A stretch of 16,851 nt of DNA from Paramuribaculum sp. (GTDB lineage: Bacteria > Bacteroidota > Bacteroidia > Bacteroidales > Muribaculaceae): assembly GCA_009775605.1 (NCBI GenBank), contig VSPV01000049.1:1-16851 (forward strand), in the 5' to 3' direction. Positions 1 to 7,364 of the stretch are shown here, piece by piece. A model generated the notes under the pieces. That model saw only the letters and a program-made list of their open reading frames with translations. It made no database searches and had not been told where the DNA came from. The position numbers and the translations under genes are program-made. Numbering within the stretch: the stretch's first letter is position 1; each line of letters starts with the position of its first letter.

Positions 1-218
1 CCCTTTCTGAAATCAACCTTCTGGCTGCGCTGCGCAATGACTACGCCGACTCCATAACCGTGTTCCACTCCACCCCTAAAGTCTACGGCCTCGATTCCTC
101 GCGATTCAGCGGAATGGGGTGCAATATCGTGACCGACGCACAGGACGCCCTGCGCGGAGGATACACCTCACTGGCCTGGTGGGCCGACGTGGTGAGCGCC
201 AATCCGTCGCTCCAGTGA
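1..218 (+). CDS. 3' end of an unidentified protein gene (truncated by the window edge)
   Basis: An open frame runs from the window edge to a TGA at 216-218 and encodes the last 71 residues of a protein. The fragment is mixed alpha/beta in composition and contains the stretches ITVFHSTPKVYGL and GGYTSLAWWADVV. It has no membrane segment and no motif that I can assign to a family. Codon use is GC-rich in third positions, like the downstream genes, so I take it as a real gene rather than a shadow frame. The start and most of the protein lie outside the window, so function is unknown. It reads in the same direction as the MscS-like gene, 82 bases downstream, but a hairpin at 227-259 sits between them. 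Confidence 0.6.
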   Translation, partial: LSEINLLAALRNDYADSITVFHSTPKVYGLDSSRFSGMGCNIVTDAQDALRGGYTSLAWWADVVSANPSLQ

Positions 219-226
219 ACAAAACA

Positions 227-259
227 CGGCGCTCGCTCATTTTCTCAGAGTAAGCGCCG
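227..259 (+). other. Hairpin between the truncated gene and the MscS-like gene
   Basis: CGGCGCT at 227-233 pairs perfectly with AGCGCCG at 253-259 around a 19-base loop. No T-tract follows on the plus strand, so it is a poor intrinsic terminator. It could be an mRNA 3'-end protecting stem or a weak terminator of the upstream gene. Confidence 0.4.
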
Positions 260-300
260 CCCGTCCGCGCCCCACGTCATAACCAAAACCCTTTCAGCAA

Positions 301-1464
301 ATGATCCAGATTCCGCTGCCATCAGCCGCTCCCGCCGATACCGTCAGCACGGTGAAAAACGAGCTGGCGTCACTGAAGAACATGTCGTTCGACGACCTTA
401 TCAACAAGCTCGTGAGCGATATGGTGCACTTTGCCATCTCTCTCACCGTGGCCATACTGGTGTTCTATGCCGGCAAGTTCATCATAACCCGTCTTTACAA
501 CTTCACGGCCGCCATACTCATACGGCGCAACGTAGATGAATCGCTGAGCACATTCATTCTCAGCTTCCTGCGCATTGTGCTCTACTTCATACTGATTGTA
601 ACGGTTATCGGCATTCTCGGCATCCCCACAAGCTCGTTCCTGGCCCTCTTTGCCTCGGCCGGCGTTGCGGTGGGCATGGCCCTGAGCGGCACCCTCCAGA
701 ATTTTGCCGGGGGCGTGCTCATCCTTCTGCTGAAGCCATACAAGGTAGGCGACTATATCGAGGCCTCGGGCTACGCCGGAACTGTGCGTGAAATCCAGAT
801 ATTCTCAACGATAATCAACACGGCCGACAACAAATCCATCATCATCCCCAACGGAGGTCTTTCCACCGGGAGCATCAACAACTGGAGCCGTCAGAAACAC
901 CGCCGCGTGGAATGGACCGTAGGCGTGGCCTACGGCACCGATTTTCAGCGCGCACGCGCCATTATCCTTGACATTCTCGCGTCGAACCCCGACGTGCTCG
1001 ACGGCAACTCTGAATCGGAGGGCAGCTTCGCGGCCACATGCCGTCAGGAGAAACCCGCTCCGGAGTGCGGCATCGAAACCGGCTATGCAACGCGTGTAAT
1101 CCCCGTCACAGAAACCGCTGTGCCGGAGGATACCCCGGCAGAAGTTCCGGAAAACAAAAAACGCGGCATCTGGTACAGCCTTTTCCATTCCGACAAATCC
1201 ATCAAGGCTCAGATAGCCCGCGCCCGCAACGTAAGTGAGACAACCATAGTCTCGGCCCCGATCACGTTTACCCCTGCCGTTCTGCTCGGCGCGCTGGCCG
1301 ACAGCAGCGTCAACCTGACCGTGCGCGTGTGGGTGCGTTCCGATAAATACTGGAGCGTATTCTACGACATCAACGAGAAAATCTACCGCATCCTTCCGGA
1401 AAACGGCATAGAATTCCCGTTCCCGCAGCTCGACGTTCATCTGCAGTCCGCCCCCAAGCCATAG
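301..1464 (+). CDS. MscS-family small-conductance mechanosensitive channel with a large C-terminal insertion
   Basis: The 387-residue inner-membrane protein would open under membrane tension to release solutes during hypo-osmotic shock. Membrane segments lie near residues 42-65, 85-107 and 111-143. The third carries the glycine/alanine-rich pore helix of MscS (GVAVGMALSGTLQNFAGG, residues 121-138), followed by the beta-domain start LKPYKVGDYIE (144-154) and IPNGGLSTGSINNWS (182-196). The C-terminal alpha/beta domain resumes at about 323 and ends with the family-typical GIEFPFPQLDVHL (369-381). Between them, at about 234-322, lies a segment of some 85 residues with no counterpart in E. coli MscS (286 residues). 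It contains two cysteines, a Pro/Glu-rich stretch and a basic patch. The ATG at 301 is the only sensible start. The channel assignment is firm; a role for the insertion is unknown. The GH20 gene begins 40 bases after the stop. Confidence 0.93.
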   Translation: MIQIPLPSAAPADTVSTVKNELASLKNMSFDDLINKLVSDMVHFAISLTVAILVFYAGKFIITRLYNFTAAILIRRNVDESLSTFILSFLRIVLYFILIVTVIGILGIPTSSFLALFASAGVAVGMALSGTLQNFAGGVLILLLKPYKVGDYIEASGYAGTVREIQIFSTIINTADNKSIIIPNGGLSTGSINNWSRQKHRRVEWTVGVAYGTDFQRARAIILDILASNPDVLDGNSESEGSFAATCRQEKPAPECGIETGYATRVIPVTETAVPEDTPAEVPENKKRGIWYSLFHSDKSIKAQIARARNVSETTIVSAPITFTPAVLLGALADSSVNLTVRVWVRSDKYWSVFYDINEKIYRILPENGIEFPFPQLDVHLQSAPKP

Positions 1465-1504
1465 CACGCATTACCAATCCCCCACTACCATAAATCTTCC
1501 AATC

Positions 1505-3088
1505 ATGAAACATTTCTCATTCTTCGTCGCCGTTCTGGCCCTGACAGCCTCCTGCGCCACGACATCGGCTGCCGTGAAAACGGCAGTAGTGCCTCAGCCG
1601 GCCGAAATGACAGTGCTCAGCGGCACTCTTACCCTACCGGCCACCGTGGCGGTAAGCGGCCCCGACAGCCTTGCGGACCGTCTCACTGCCAACGCCTCGT
1701 TTTTCCCCGGAATTGAACTGCGCAGAACATCCAGCGGCGCCGGACGCATCACTTTCACAGCCGACCCCGCCCTTCCCGCCGAGGGATACTCCCTCACCGT
1801 CAGCCCCGACGACATTGACGTAAAGGCCGCCGACCGCGCGGGCGCCTTCTATGCCGTGCAGACACTCCGCCAGCTTTACAACCCCGCCACCCGCTCATTC
1901 CCGGCAGTTGAAATCACCGACTGGCCCCGATTCGGCTACCGCGGATTCATGCTCGACGAAGGGCGCCATATATTCGGCGTAGACCAGGTGAAAAAAGTCC
2001 TCGACATGATGGCGCTCAACAAGCTCAACCGCTTCCACTGGCACCTTACCGAGGACCAGGGATGGCGCATGGAGGTGCCGGGATATCCACGCCTGGCCAC
2101 GGTGGCCGCGTGCCGCGCCTGCGACCGCCTGGGCTGGAAAGACCAGCAGCCCGACTCTACGGAATACGGCGGTTACTATACCGACGACCAGATGCGCGAT
2201 ATCGTGGCCTACGCCGCCGAGCGCTGCATCGAGATTATTCCCGAGATAGACATCCCCGGCCATTCCCAGGCTGCCGTAGCGGCCTATCCCGAGATTCTGG
2301 CCTGCGACCCCGAGAATCCCCACGAGGTATGGCGCAGGATGGGCGTGAGCGACGATGTGATCAACGTTGCCAATCCCGCAGCAGTGAAGTTCGCAAAGGA
2401 TGTCATTGACCATGCCATAGATATTTTCCCCTACGGATATCTGCACCTGGGAGGCGACGAATGCCCCACCGCAAAATGGGAGAGCAATCCGCAGTGCACC
2501 GCCCTGCTCGACTCCATAGGTTCGACAAACTACCGTGATCTTCAGCTGAACTTCTACCGTGAGCTCCAGCGTCACATCGACGCCAAACCCGCGCGCGACC
2601 GACGCCGGCTCATTTTCTGGAACGAAGTGCTCCACGGCAACACCTCGATGCTCGACACCAGCATTGTCATCATGGCATGGGTGGGCGCCGACAAGGCCGC
2701 TCGCGAAGCGGCTGAAAAAGGCCTCTCCACCATCCTCACACCTCAGATTCCCTACTATATCAACCGCAAACAGAGCACCGACCCCTCGGAACCTCTCTCG
2801 CAGGGCACCGGGACGGAGACCCTCGAACGTGTATACTCCTACGTGCCTATGGCCGATGTGCCCGATTCCCTCGCCGGGCGCTATATGGGCGTGCAGGCAA
2901 ACTTCTGGAGCGAATACGTCTCCACCCCCGAATTTCTTGAATATCTGATGATGCCGCGACTTGCCGCTGTGGCCGAGGCGGCCTGGACCCCGCAGGCCGA
3001 GCGTGATTATCCGTCGTTCGTTACACGCCTGCGCCAGCTCCTCCCCCTCTACGACCGCATGGGCTGGAACTACTGCCGGAAATTCTGA
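1505..3088 (+). CDS. Exported GH20 beta-N-acetylhexosaminidase
   Basis: The 527-residue enzyme should remove terminal beta-linked GlcNAc or GalNAc from glycans outside the cytoplasm. The N-terminus is a signal peptide (residues 1 to about 22). LTASC at 13-17 could be a lipobox, but threonine at -3 is unusual, so cleavage by signal peptidase I after SAA is equally possible. A GH20 N-terminal beta domain covers about 26-140. The catalytic barrel starts with FGYRGFMLDEGRH (143-155), whose arginine binds substrate in the family, and carries the hallmark HLGGDE at 314-319 with the catalytic Asp318-Glu319 pair of substrate-assisted catalysis. FWNEVL (371-376), MAWVGA (390-395) and the aromatic QANFWSEY (464-471) fit the sugar pocket. 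Length and motifs are complete. A terminator follows at 3138. Mucin or host glycan foraging is inferred from the family, not shown here. Confidence 0.95.
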   Translation: MKHFSFFVAVLALTASCATTSAAVKTAVVPQPAEMTVLSGTLTLPATVAVSGPDSLADRLTANASFFPGIELRRTSSGAGRITFTADPALPAEGYSLTVSPDDIDVKAADRAGAFYAVQTLRQLYNPATRSFPAVEITDWPRFGYRGFMLDEGRHIFGVDQVKKVLDMMALNKLNRFHWHLTEDQGWRMEVPGYPRLATVAACRACDRLGWKDQQPDSTEYGGYYTDDQMRDIVAYAAERCIEIIPEIDIPGHSQAAVAAYPEILACDPENPHEVWRRMGVSDDVINVANPAAVKFAKDVIDHAIDIFPYGYLHLGGDECPTAKWESNPQCTALLDSIGSTNYRDLQLNFYRELQRHIDAKPARDRRRLIFWNEVLHGNTSMLDTSIVIMAWVGADKAAREAAEKGLSTILTPQIPYYINRKQSTDPSEPLSQGTGTETLERVYSYVPMADVPDSLAGRYMGVQANFWSEYVSTPEFLEYLMMPRLAAVAEAAWTPQAERDYPSFVTRLRQLLPLYDRMGWNYCRKF

Positions 3089-3137
3089 CTGTGGCCCTGC
3101 GCTCCGCCAGATCATCCCCTCCCCTGATTTTTAACAC

Positions 3138-3178
3138 ACGCCGTCAAAACATTTTCCGTTTCGACGGCGTTTCCTTTT
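3138..3178 (+). terminator. Rho-independent terminator after the GH20 gene
   Basis: ACGCCGTC at 3138-3145 pairs with GACGGCGT at 3163-3170, with extra A/T pairing in the loop side (AAAAC against GTTTC). TTCCTTTT follows at 3171-3178. It lies 50 bases after the GH20 stop and separates that gene from the guanine deaminase operon. Confidence 0.8.
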
Positions 3179-3208
3179 AAACACGTTTTTTCAAGCGCTA
3201 TACAGGAC

Positions 3209-3240
3209 CTTGCTACCGAAAGGGAGTACGGTTCTTTTTG
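3209..3240 (+). promoter_or_regulatory. Putative Bacteroidetes-type promoter of the guanine deaminase operon
   Basis: CTTG at 3209-3212 resembles the -33 element. After exactly 20 bases, TCTTTTTG at 3233-3240 matches the -7 element TAnnTTTG except for its second base. The spacing equals that of the better promoters upstream of ychF and argR in this window. Transcription would begin some 15-20 bases before the ATG at 3264, leaving no room for a riboswitch in the mRNA. Confidence 0.4.
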
Positions 3241-3263
3241 CTTTTAACCATAATCACAGACCG

Positions 3264-4673
3264 ATGACATCAACTCCGCTTCCCGTAAATCCCGAAGGCA
3301 CCGCACTCAAGGGAATTCGTGGCCAGGTTCTCACTTTCAAGGCCGACCCTTTCCTTAACAACGAGCAGGAATGCTACGATTACTATCCCGACGGACTCGT
3401 AGTGATGCAGGACGGCCATATTCTAAACGTAGGCGACTACAAGGAAATGGCTCCCGCATATCCTCAGCTCACTGACATCGACACGTATCCCGACGCCGTA
3501 ATTATGCCCGGCTTCATAGACTGCCACGTGCATTATGTGCAGTCGCCCATGATAGGCTCGTTCGGCGACACGCTGCTCCAGTGGCTCAACCAATACACCT
3601 TCCCCACCGAATCGAAATTCAAGGACAAGGCCTTTGCCGACGAAGTTGCCCGGATGTTCTTCCGTCAGCTTCTTGAGCAGGGCACAACCACCGCAAACGT
3701 ATTCGCCACGACATTCGCCACTTCGGTCGACGCCTTCTTTGAGGAATCAGAGCGCTACAACACCCGCATGATTTCCGGCAAGGTGCTTCAGGACCGCAAC
3801 CTCCCCGACTCGCTCAAGGACGAGAGCGCCGAGGAATCCATAGTCCTCGCAGAGCAGCTTCTGAAAAAATGGCACCATCGCGGCCGTCAGCTCTACGCCG
3901 TGATTCCGCGCTTCGCTCCCACCTCCACACCCGAGCAGCTCCAGCTCGCGGGAGAACTCTACCAGCGCTATATCGACCAGGGCGTCTACATGCACACCCA
4001 CCTCGACGAAGTGCAGAGCGAAATCGACTGGGTGACCCAGCTATTCCCCGACCAGCCCAACTATACCGAGGTCTACCGTCACTTCGGACTCGTGGGGCGC
4101 CGCTCCGTGATGGCCCACTGCTGCATAGTGCGCGAGGAGGAATGGCAGGTGCTCCACCAGTGTGAGTGCGGCGTGGCCCACTGCCCGAGTTCCAACCTGT
4201 TCCTGGGCGACGGCGAGTTCAAATACTGGGAAGCAAAGGAGCAGAGCCGTCCGGTGCGCGTGGGTATGGGCACCGACGTGGGCGGAGGCACAAACTTCTC
4301 TATTCCGCGTCAGCTCAACGAGGCCTACAAGGTGGCCATGCTCCGGAAGAAAAGCCTCAACGCCATAAAGAGCTTCTATCTGGCCACACGCGGCGGAGCC
4401 GAGGCACTTCACCTCGAAAACACAATAGGCAGCCTTGCCCCCGGCTACGAGGCCGACGTGGCAGTGGTAGACCTCAAGCCGTCGGAATTCGCCGCATGGC
4501 GCATGAAGTTCACCGACAGTGTTTTCGACAAGCTTTTCGTAATCATGACCCTCGGGCTCAACAACGTAAACCTCGCCACCTACGTGGCCGGAAAGAAAGT
4601 CTACGACCGCGCACGCAAGCCCACCCACATGTATGCCTCGGAAATCCCCGACACAAAAATCTCAGCCAAATAG
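3264..4673 (+). CDS. guaD: Guanine deaminase (amidohydrolase superfamily)
   Basis: The 469-residue cytoplasmic enzyme should hydrolyse guanine to xanthine and ammonia in purine salvage or catabolism. The metal site is complete: PGFIDCHVH (residues 82-90, His88 and His90), HTHLDE (244-249, His246 with the Glu249 proton shuttle), MAHC (283-286, His285) and GTDVGGGTNFS (336-346, Asp338). Arg216-Phe217 in PRFAPTS and QWLNQYTFPTE (106-116) match guanine deaminases rather than cytosine deaminases or chlorohydrolases. The C-terminal LAPGYEADVAVVDL (391-404) is the usual amidohydrolase beta-domain strand. I chose ATG 3264; the frame extends to a TTG at 3210, but that stretch overlaps the likely promoter and is not protein-like. 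The MFS gene starts 28 bases after the stop, so the two are probably one operon and the transporter probably handles a purine base. Confidence 0.94.
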   Translation: MTSTPLPVNPEGTALKGIRGQVLTFKADPFLNNEQECYDYYPDGLVVMQDGHILNVGDYKEMAPAYPQLTDIDTYPDAVIMPGFIDCHVHYVQSPMIGSFGDTLLQWLNQYTFPTESKFKDKAFADEVARMFFRQLLEQGTTTANVFATTFATSVDAFFEESERYNTRMISGKVLQDRNLPDSLKDESAEESIVLAEQLLKKWHHRGRQLYAVIPRFAPTSTPEQLQLAGELYQRYIDQGVYMHTHLDEVQSEIDWVTQLFPDQPNYTEVYRHFGLVGRRSVMAHCCIVREEEWQVLHQCECGVAHCPSSNLFLGDGEFKYWEAKEQSRPVRVGMGTDVGGGTNFSIPRQLNEAYKVAMLRKKSLNAIKSFYLATRGGAEALHLENTIGSLAPGYEADVAVVDLKPSEFAAWRMKFTDSVFDKLFVIMTLGLNNVNLATYVAGKKVYDRARKPTHMYASEIPDTKISAK

Positions 4674-4701
4674 TCTATCCCTTATTCAACGGTATTTATT
4701 T

Positions 4702-5940
4702 ATGTCAACCAACAATATCCCGGCAGACAGACTGCCACAGACCGGCCGCTACCGCCTCGGCGGCCCGATGGCCTGGTGGGTATGGATTCTGGCCACTGTA
4801 TTCGTCATCTATCTCTTCAACATCCAGACGATGTTCTCCGACGTGCAGGGCGACATCCAGACCAACCTCCACCTTGACCTGAGCCATCTCACTCTCATAG
4901 CCGGCACCTACACATGGGCTTTCGCCATTTTCCAGTTTTTCGGCGGAGCATTCCTCGACTGCTTTGGATCGCGCCGCGTGATGATTCCGGCATTCATCTT
5001 CGTTACCGCCGGAGTGTTCCTTTACGGTCTCGCTGACTCCTACGCGATGATTCTCGTGGCACAGGTCCTCATGGCCCTCGGCGCATGCTGCGGTTTCGTA
5101 GGCGCCGGATATATAGGCGGCGTGTGGTTCGGCATGGCGGCTTACGGCACCATGTTCGGCTACGTACAGACACTTTCCTCGGTAGGCTCCGCAGTCCAGC
5201 AGCCTGTAATAGAAAGCCTCCTCAAGCACATGACCTACGAACGTCTGTTCATCTGCCTGGGCTTCTTCGGCGTGCTCCTTGTGATTCTCGCCTTCATCTT
5301 CATGCGCAACCCCCAGCCCGTCCCCATCACCCGCAATCCATTCAAAGTGGTAGGTAATAACCTCGTGCAGATTTTCAAGAAACCGCAGATGTGGATTGCC
5401 GCCATGTGGGGCGGAATAATCTTCGGCCTCAACCTCGCCCTCGGCGTGGTCTGGACTCCCAAAATCTTCGAACACTACGGTTACGCCGACCAGGGCTATA
5501 TAGGCACCGCCCTCCTGTGGCTCGGCCTCGCGGCCGGCTCTTGCTTCTGGCCCCAGTGGAGCAACCGCATCGCCTCCCGCCGGAAGCCGTCAATAATCGG
5601 CGCGATAATGATAATCATAGCCATGGCTCTGATTGTATACGTCGAGATGCCCCTGTGGCTCATGGTGGTGATGATGTTCCTGATAGGCATGGGTGCCACC
5701 GCCCACATGCTTGCGTTCAGCGTAGGCGGTGACGTGGCCGGTGGGCCGCTCGTAGGCACCGCAAGCGCATTTCTCAACGGCATAATGTTCATATTCGGCG
5801 GCATTCTCCAGAACATTCCATCGGAACTCGCTGCCAGCGGCCACGGATTCCACACTATGTTCGTGCCCTACATCATTGCGGCCGTGGTAGCCCTGATATT
5901 CATATTCATTCAGAAAGAAACCGCACCCAAGGGCGCCTAA
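4702..5940 (+). CDS. Major facilitator superfamily transporter, probably for a purine-related compound
   Basis: The 412-residue integral membrane protein has about twelve hydrophobic segments (near 23-43, 60-84, 92-111, 115-140, 150-170, 181-201, 230-252, 266-284, 297-313, 316-337, 349-372 and 386-404). The loop after helix 2 carries LDCFGSRRVM (85-94), a version of the MFS motif A (D-x-x-G-x-R-R). A polar central loop at 202-228 separates the two halves. The start at ATG 4702 gives a short polar N-terminus before helix 1; an in-frame ATG at 4633 lies inside the guanine deaminase gene and is unlikely. Sequence alone does not fix the substrate. Its place directly after guanine deaminase, with no intervening terminator, suggests uptake of guanine or another base, or export of xanthine (inference). 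Confidence 0.88.
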   Translation: MSTNNIPADRLPQTGRYRLGGPMAWWVWILATVFVIYLFNIQTMFSDVQGDIQTNLHLDLSHLTLIAGTYTWAFAIFQFFGGAFLDCFGSRRVMIPAFIFVTAGVFLYGLADSYAMILVAQVLMALGACCGFVGAGYIGGVWFGMAAYGTMFGYVQTLSSVGSAVQQPVIESLLKHMTYERLFICLGFFGVLLVILAFIFMRNPQPVPITRNPFKVVGNNLVQIFKKPQMWIAAMWGGIIFGLNLALGVVWTPKIFEHYGYADQGYIGTALLWLGLAAGSCFWPQWSNRIASRRKPSIIGAIMIIIAMALIVYVEMPLWLMVVMMFLIGMGATAHMLAFSVGGDVAGGPLVGTASAFLNGIMFIFGGILQNIPSELAASGHGFHTMFVPYIIAAVVALIFIFIQKETAPKGA

Positions 5941-5988
5941 GAACTGTAGACCGAATATTGCTTTTTCCCTCTATAGCACCTCTCTCCC

Positions 5989-6026
5989 GTCTCCGGTGGC
6001 GCGCGACGCGCCGCCGGAGACTTTTT
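5989..6026 (+). terminator. Strong Rho-independent terminator after the MFS gene
   Basis: A 15-bp stem (5989-6003 with 6007-6021) closes a three-base CGA loop. It has one G-U pair and no mismatches, and is followed by TTTTT at 6022-6026. It ends the guanine deaminase-transporter operon 48 bases after the stop. Confidence 0.92.
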
Positions 6027-6143
6027 GTGGCTCAATATGAAAAAACAGTTGAAGTATTAAAAATTATCCAAAAGAAATTTTTAAGAGAGATAATTTGAAA
6101 AGCCGGAGTTATACCATTCAAAATATATTGTAACAGGCGAAAA

Positions 6144-6389
6144 GCGCCGGAGGCGCGAATTTTTTACAACCGGTTGCGCCAGCTGCCGGAAAAATAGGCC
6201 AATAGATTTCTTCGAGGCAAGCTGCGGAGCATGCGCGCCTCGCTGCCCGCGTAAGCGTAGGCTGTCTGTTGGGTTCCCATGCTTACGCACACTGCGTCAT
6301 CGCCATTCCCAGGCTCGCCGCAGGTGGGACCGACAGCGTTTTCCCCGCAGCTGACGCAGCGGGTTTTACAGAAAACGCGGCTCCGCCGC
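6144..6389. repeat. 246-bp element bounded by diverged ~51-bp inverted units (REP/MITE-like)
   Basis: The plus strand from 6144 to 6194 and the complement of 6389 down to 6339 align without gaps at about 39 of 51 positions. Each unit begins with a 5-bp GC hairpin around a GGA loop (GCGCC/GGCGC at 6144-6156; its mirror GCGGC-TCC-GCCGC at 6377-6389). A T/A-rich run follows, then the shared core TGCGYCAGCTGC and a short A run. The interior carries its own stems: CGAGGC with GCCTCG (about 6213-6242), GCGTAAGC 6249-6256 with GCTTACGC 6281-6288, and CTGCGTCA 6292-6299 with TGACGCAG 6352-6359. There is no transposase frame. This fits a non-autonomous palindromic element or a pair of inverted repetitive palindromes. 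I saw no clear target-site duplication. Confidence 0.7.
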
Positions 6390-6489
6390 TCCGAGTTGGC
6401 AGATCTGATACTTGTATTGCAGACTCATTTTAACAACCATTATATTACATTGACCCCTTTTTGTTTTATGCCTCTGGAGTCTTGAACAC

Positions 6490-6538
6490 AAAAAAATTAC
6501 AGGAGAAAGCTCAATAAGCAATCTCCTGCAATTATTTT
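6490..6538 (-). terminator. Rho-independent terminator of the small lipoprotein gene
   Basis: On the minus strand CAGGAGA (6538-6532) pairs with TCTCCTG (6506-6500), with GCT/AGC pairing inside the loop. TAA and seven T's follow (6496-6490). It lies about 10 bases after the lipoprotein stop and supports that gene being expressed. Confidence 0.88.
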
Positions 6539-6547
6539 ACGACCTTC

Positions 6548-6985
6548 TTACTTTGTGTATCTTTCCCAAGTCCAAAGCTCGTAGTATCCAAAAGCATCTT
6601 TATCGTATCCCTCTCCATCGGATGCCTCCTTATCGTACCTCTGCCATACGATTTTATTCTTGGATACAGATTTAGCTCTCATTTCCTCTTCCTGAACTCC
6701 GGCTATACCGGCCTTTACCCAACCGTCCTTGTAAGTCCAGGTAAAAGTCGCTCCGTCTTTTTTCTGTTCAAAGAGTTCAGGACTTCCATAGACTACGCCC
6801 GTACCGTTTGCATTGACAACGAAAATATCATTGTCACCATCCTGTGCCCAGGTTCCTACTATGACAGAAGTCAATTCATCCCTTGCTGGTTCATCATCAT
6901 CGCTACAGCTGGAAAATGCCATAACAATAAAGACACACAGAGCTACAGACACCAGCGACTGTAGGTGTTTAAGATTGTGTTTCAT
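6548..6985 (-). CDS. Small surface-type lipoprotein, possibly lipocalin-like, AT-rich
   Basis: The 145-residue protein starts at ATG 6985. Its type II signal peptide has a basic N-terminus and a hydrophobic run at about 10-23, with lipobox FSSC (cysteine 27). The acidic SDDDEP directly after the cysteine resembles the Bacteroidetes lipoprotein export signal, so it is probably exposed on the outer membrane. The mature part opens with VGTWAQDGDNDIFVVNANGTG (43-63), a pattern seen in small lipocalin-like or beta-barrel lipoproteins; the family is uncertain and no function can be given. The frame extends upstream to 7093, but the signal peptide fixes the start at 6985. Codon choice differs from neighbours: AGA/AGG arginine and A/T third positions are common, and the gene is flanked by repeats, suggesting horizontal acquisition. 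It stands alone, with its own terminator. Confidence 0.82.
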   Translation of the reverse strand: MKHNLKHLQSLVSVALCVFIVMAFSSCSDDDEPARDELTSVIVGTWAQDGDNDIFVVNANGTGVVYGSPELFEQKKDGATFTWTYKDGWVKAGIAGVQEEEMRAKSVSKNKIVWQRYDKEASDGEGYDKDAFGYYELWTWERYTK

Positions 6986-7352
6986 TGTAAAACAATGTAT
7001 TAAACGCCTTACAATCCCTATAAAGCAGTTACGTATGGATAAAGAAAAGGTGTGGGATTGTACTTGCTTTATCCGGTGATAGGCTTCTAGCATGGCCTCA
7101 GATAGTGATAAAACAGCAAACCCACACCGATAAAGCTATATAGATATCCCCAAGGGATAAGTACAAGCTTCCGATGCAGGCGCTATTTGTGTTTATCTTA
7201 CTATCTATGAGGAATTTTGCTAGAATTTATCACAGAAGATATCACAAATAACACCTTTTCAGATGTAAAGAGCCAACTCTTCGGCTCTATTTCTGACACA
7301 AAGATACAGCAGATTTTTTGAACGAGCTGCAAAAATTATGCGATTATTTTAC
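6986..7352. other. Repeat-rich AT intergenic region upstream of the lipoprotein and recJ
   Basis: No gene is visible. The region contains two overlapping inverted-repeat pairs: GGTGTGGG 7049-7056 with CCCACACC 7121-7128, and GCTTTATCCGGTG 7066-7078 with CACCGATAAAGC 7125-7136 (one base missing). It also holds an imperfect pair 7096-7114 / 7191-7212, a TATCCC-CAA-GGGATA hairpin at 7145-7159, and an AGAGCC/GGCTCT hairpin at 7269-7288 without a clear T-tract. I found no convincing promoter for the lipoprotein. Confidence 0.6.
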
Positions 7353-7360
7353 TAACTTTG
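7353..7360 (+). promoter_or_regulatory. Putative -7 promoter element upstream of recJ
   Basis: TAACTTTG at 7353-7360 matches the Bacteroidetes -7 consensus TAnnTTTG exactly. No TTG or TTTG lies 19-21 bases upstream; the nearest TTTG (7317-7320) is 32 bases away, so the call is tentative. If used, it would give recJ a leader of roughly 260 nucleotides. Confidence 0.4.
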
Positions 7361-7364
7361 CATT

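Larger units (their letters stand above)
6027..6547. other. Non-coding accessory stretch between the MFS gene and the small lipoprotein
   Basis: No credible gene is visible. The first ~115 bases are very AT-rich. A GC-rich inverted-repeat element follows at 6144-6389, and then AT-rich sequence with the lipoprotein terminator at 6490-6538. Short open frames here (for example 6279-6485 plus and 6081-6290 minus) consist of repeat sequence and are not protein-like. Confidence 0.7.

Noticed and set aside
3181..3263. Purine-responsive riboswitch before guanine deaminase
   Set aside because: The conserved cores of the purine, PreQ1 and other riboswitch classes I know are absent, and a promoter-like pair at 3209-3240 leaves too short a leader.
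6240..6360. tRNA or rRNA fragment in the GC-rich block
   Set aside because: No cloverleaf, T-arm consensus or rRNA signature could be found; stems are explained by the inverted-repeat element.
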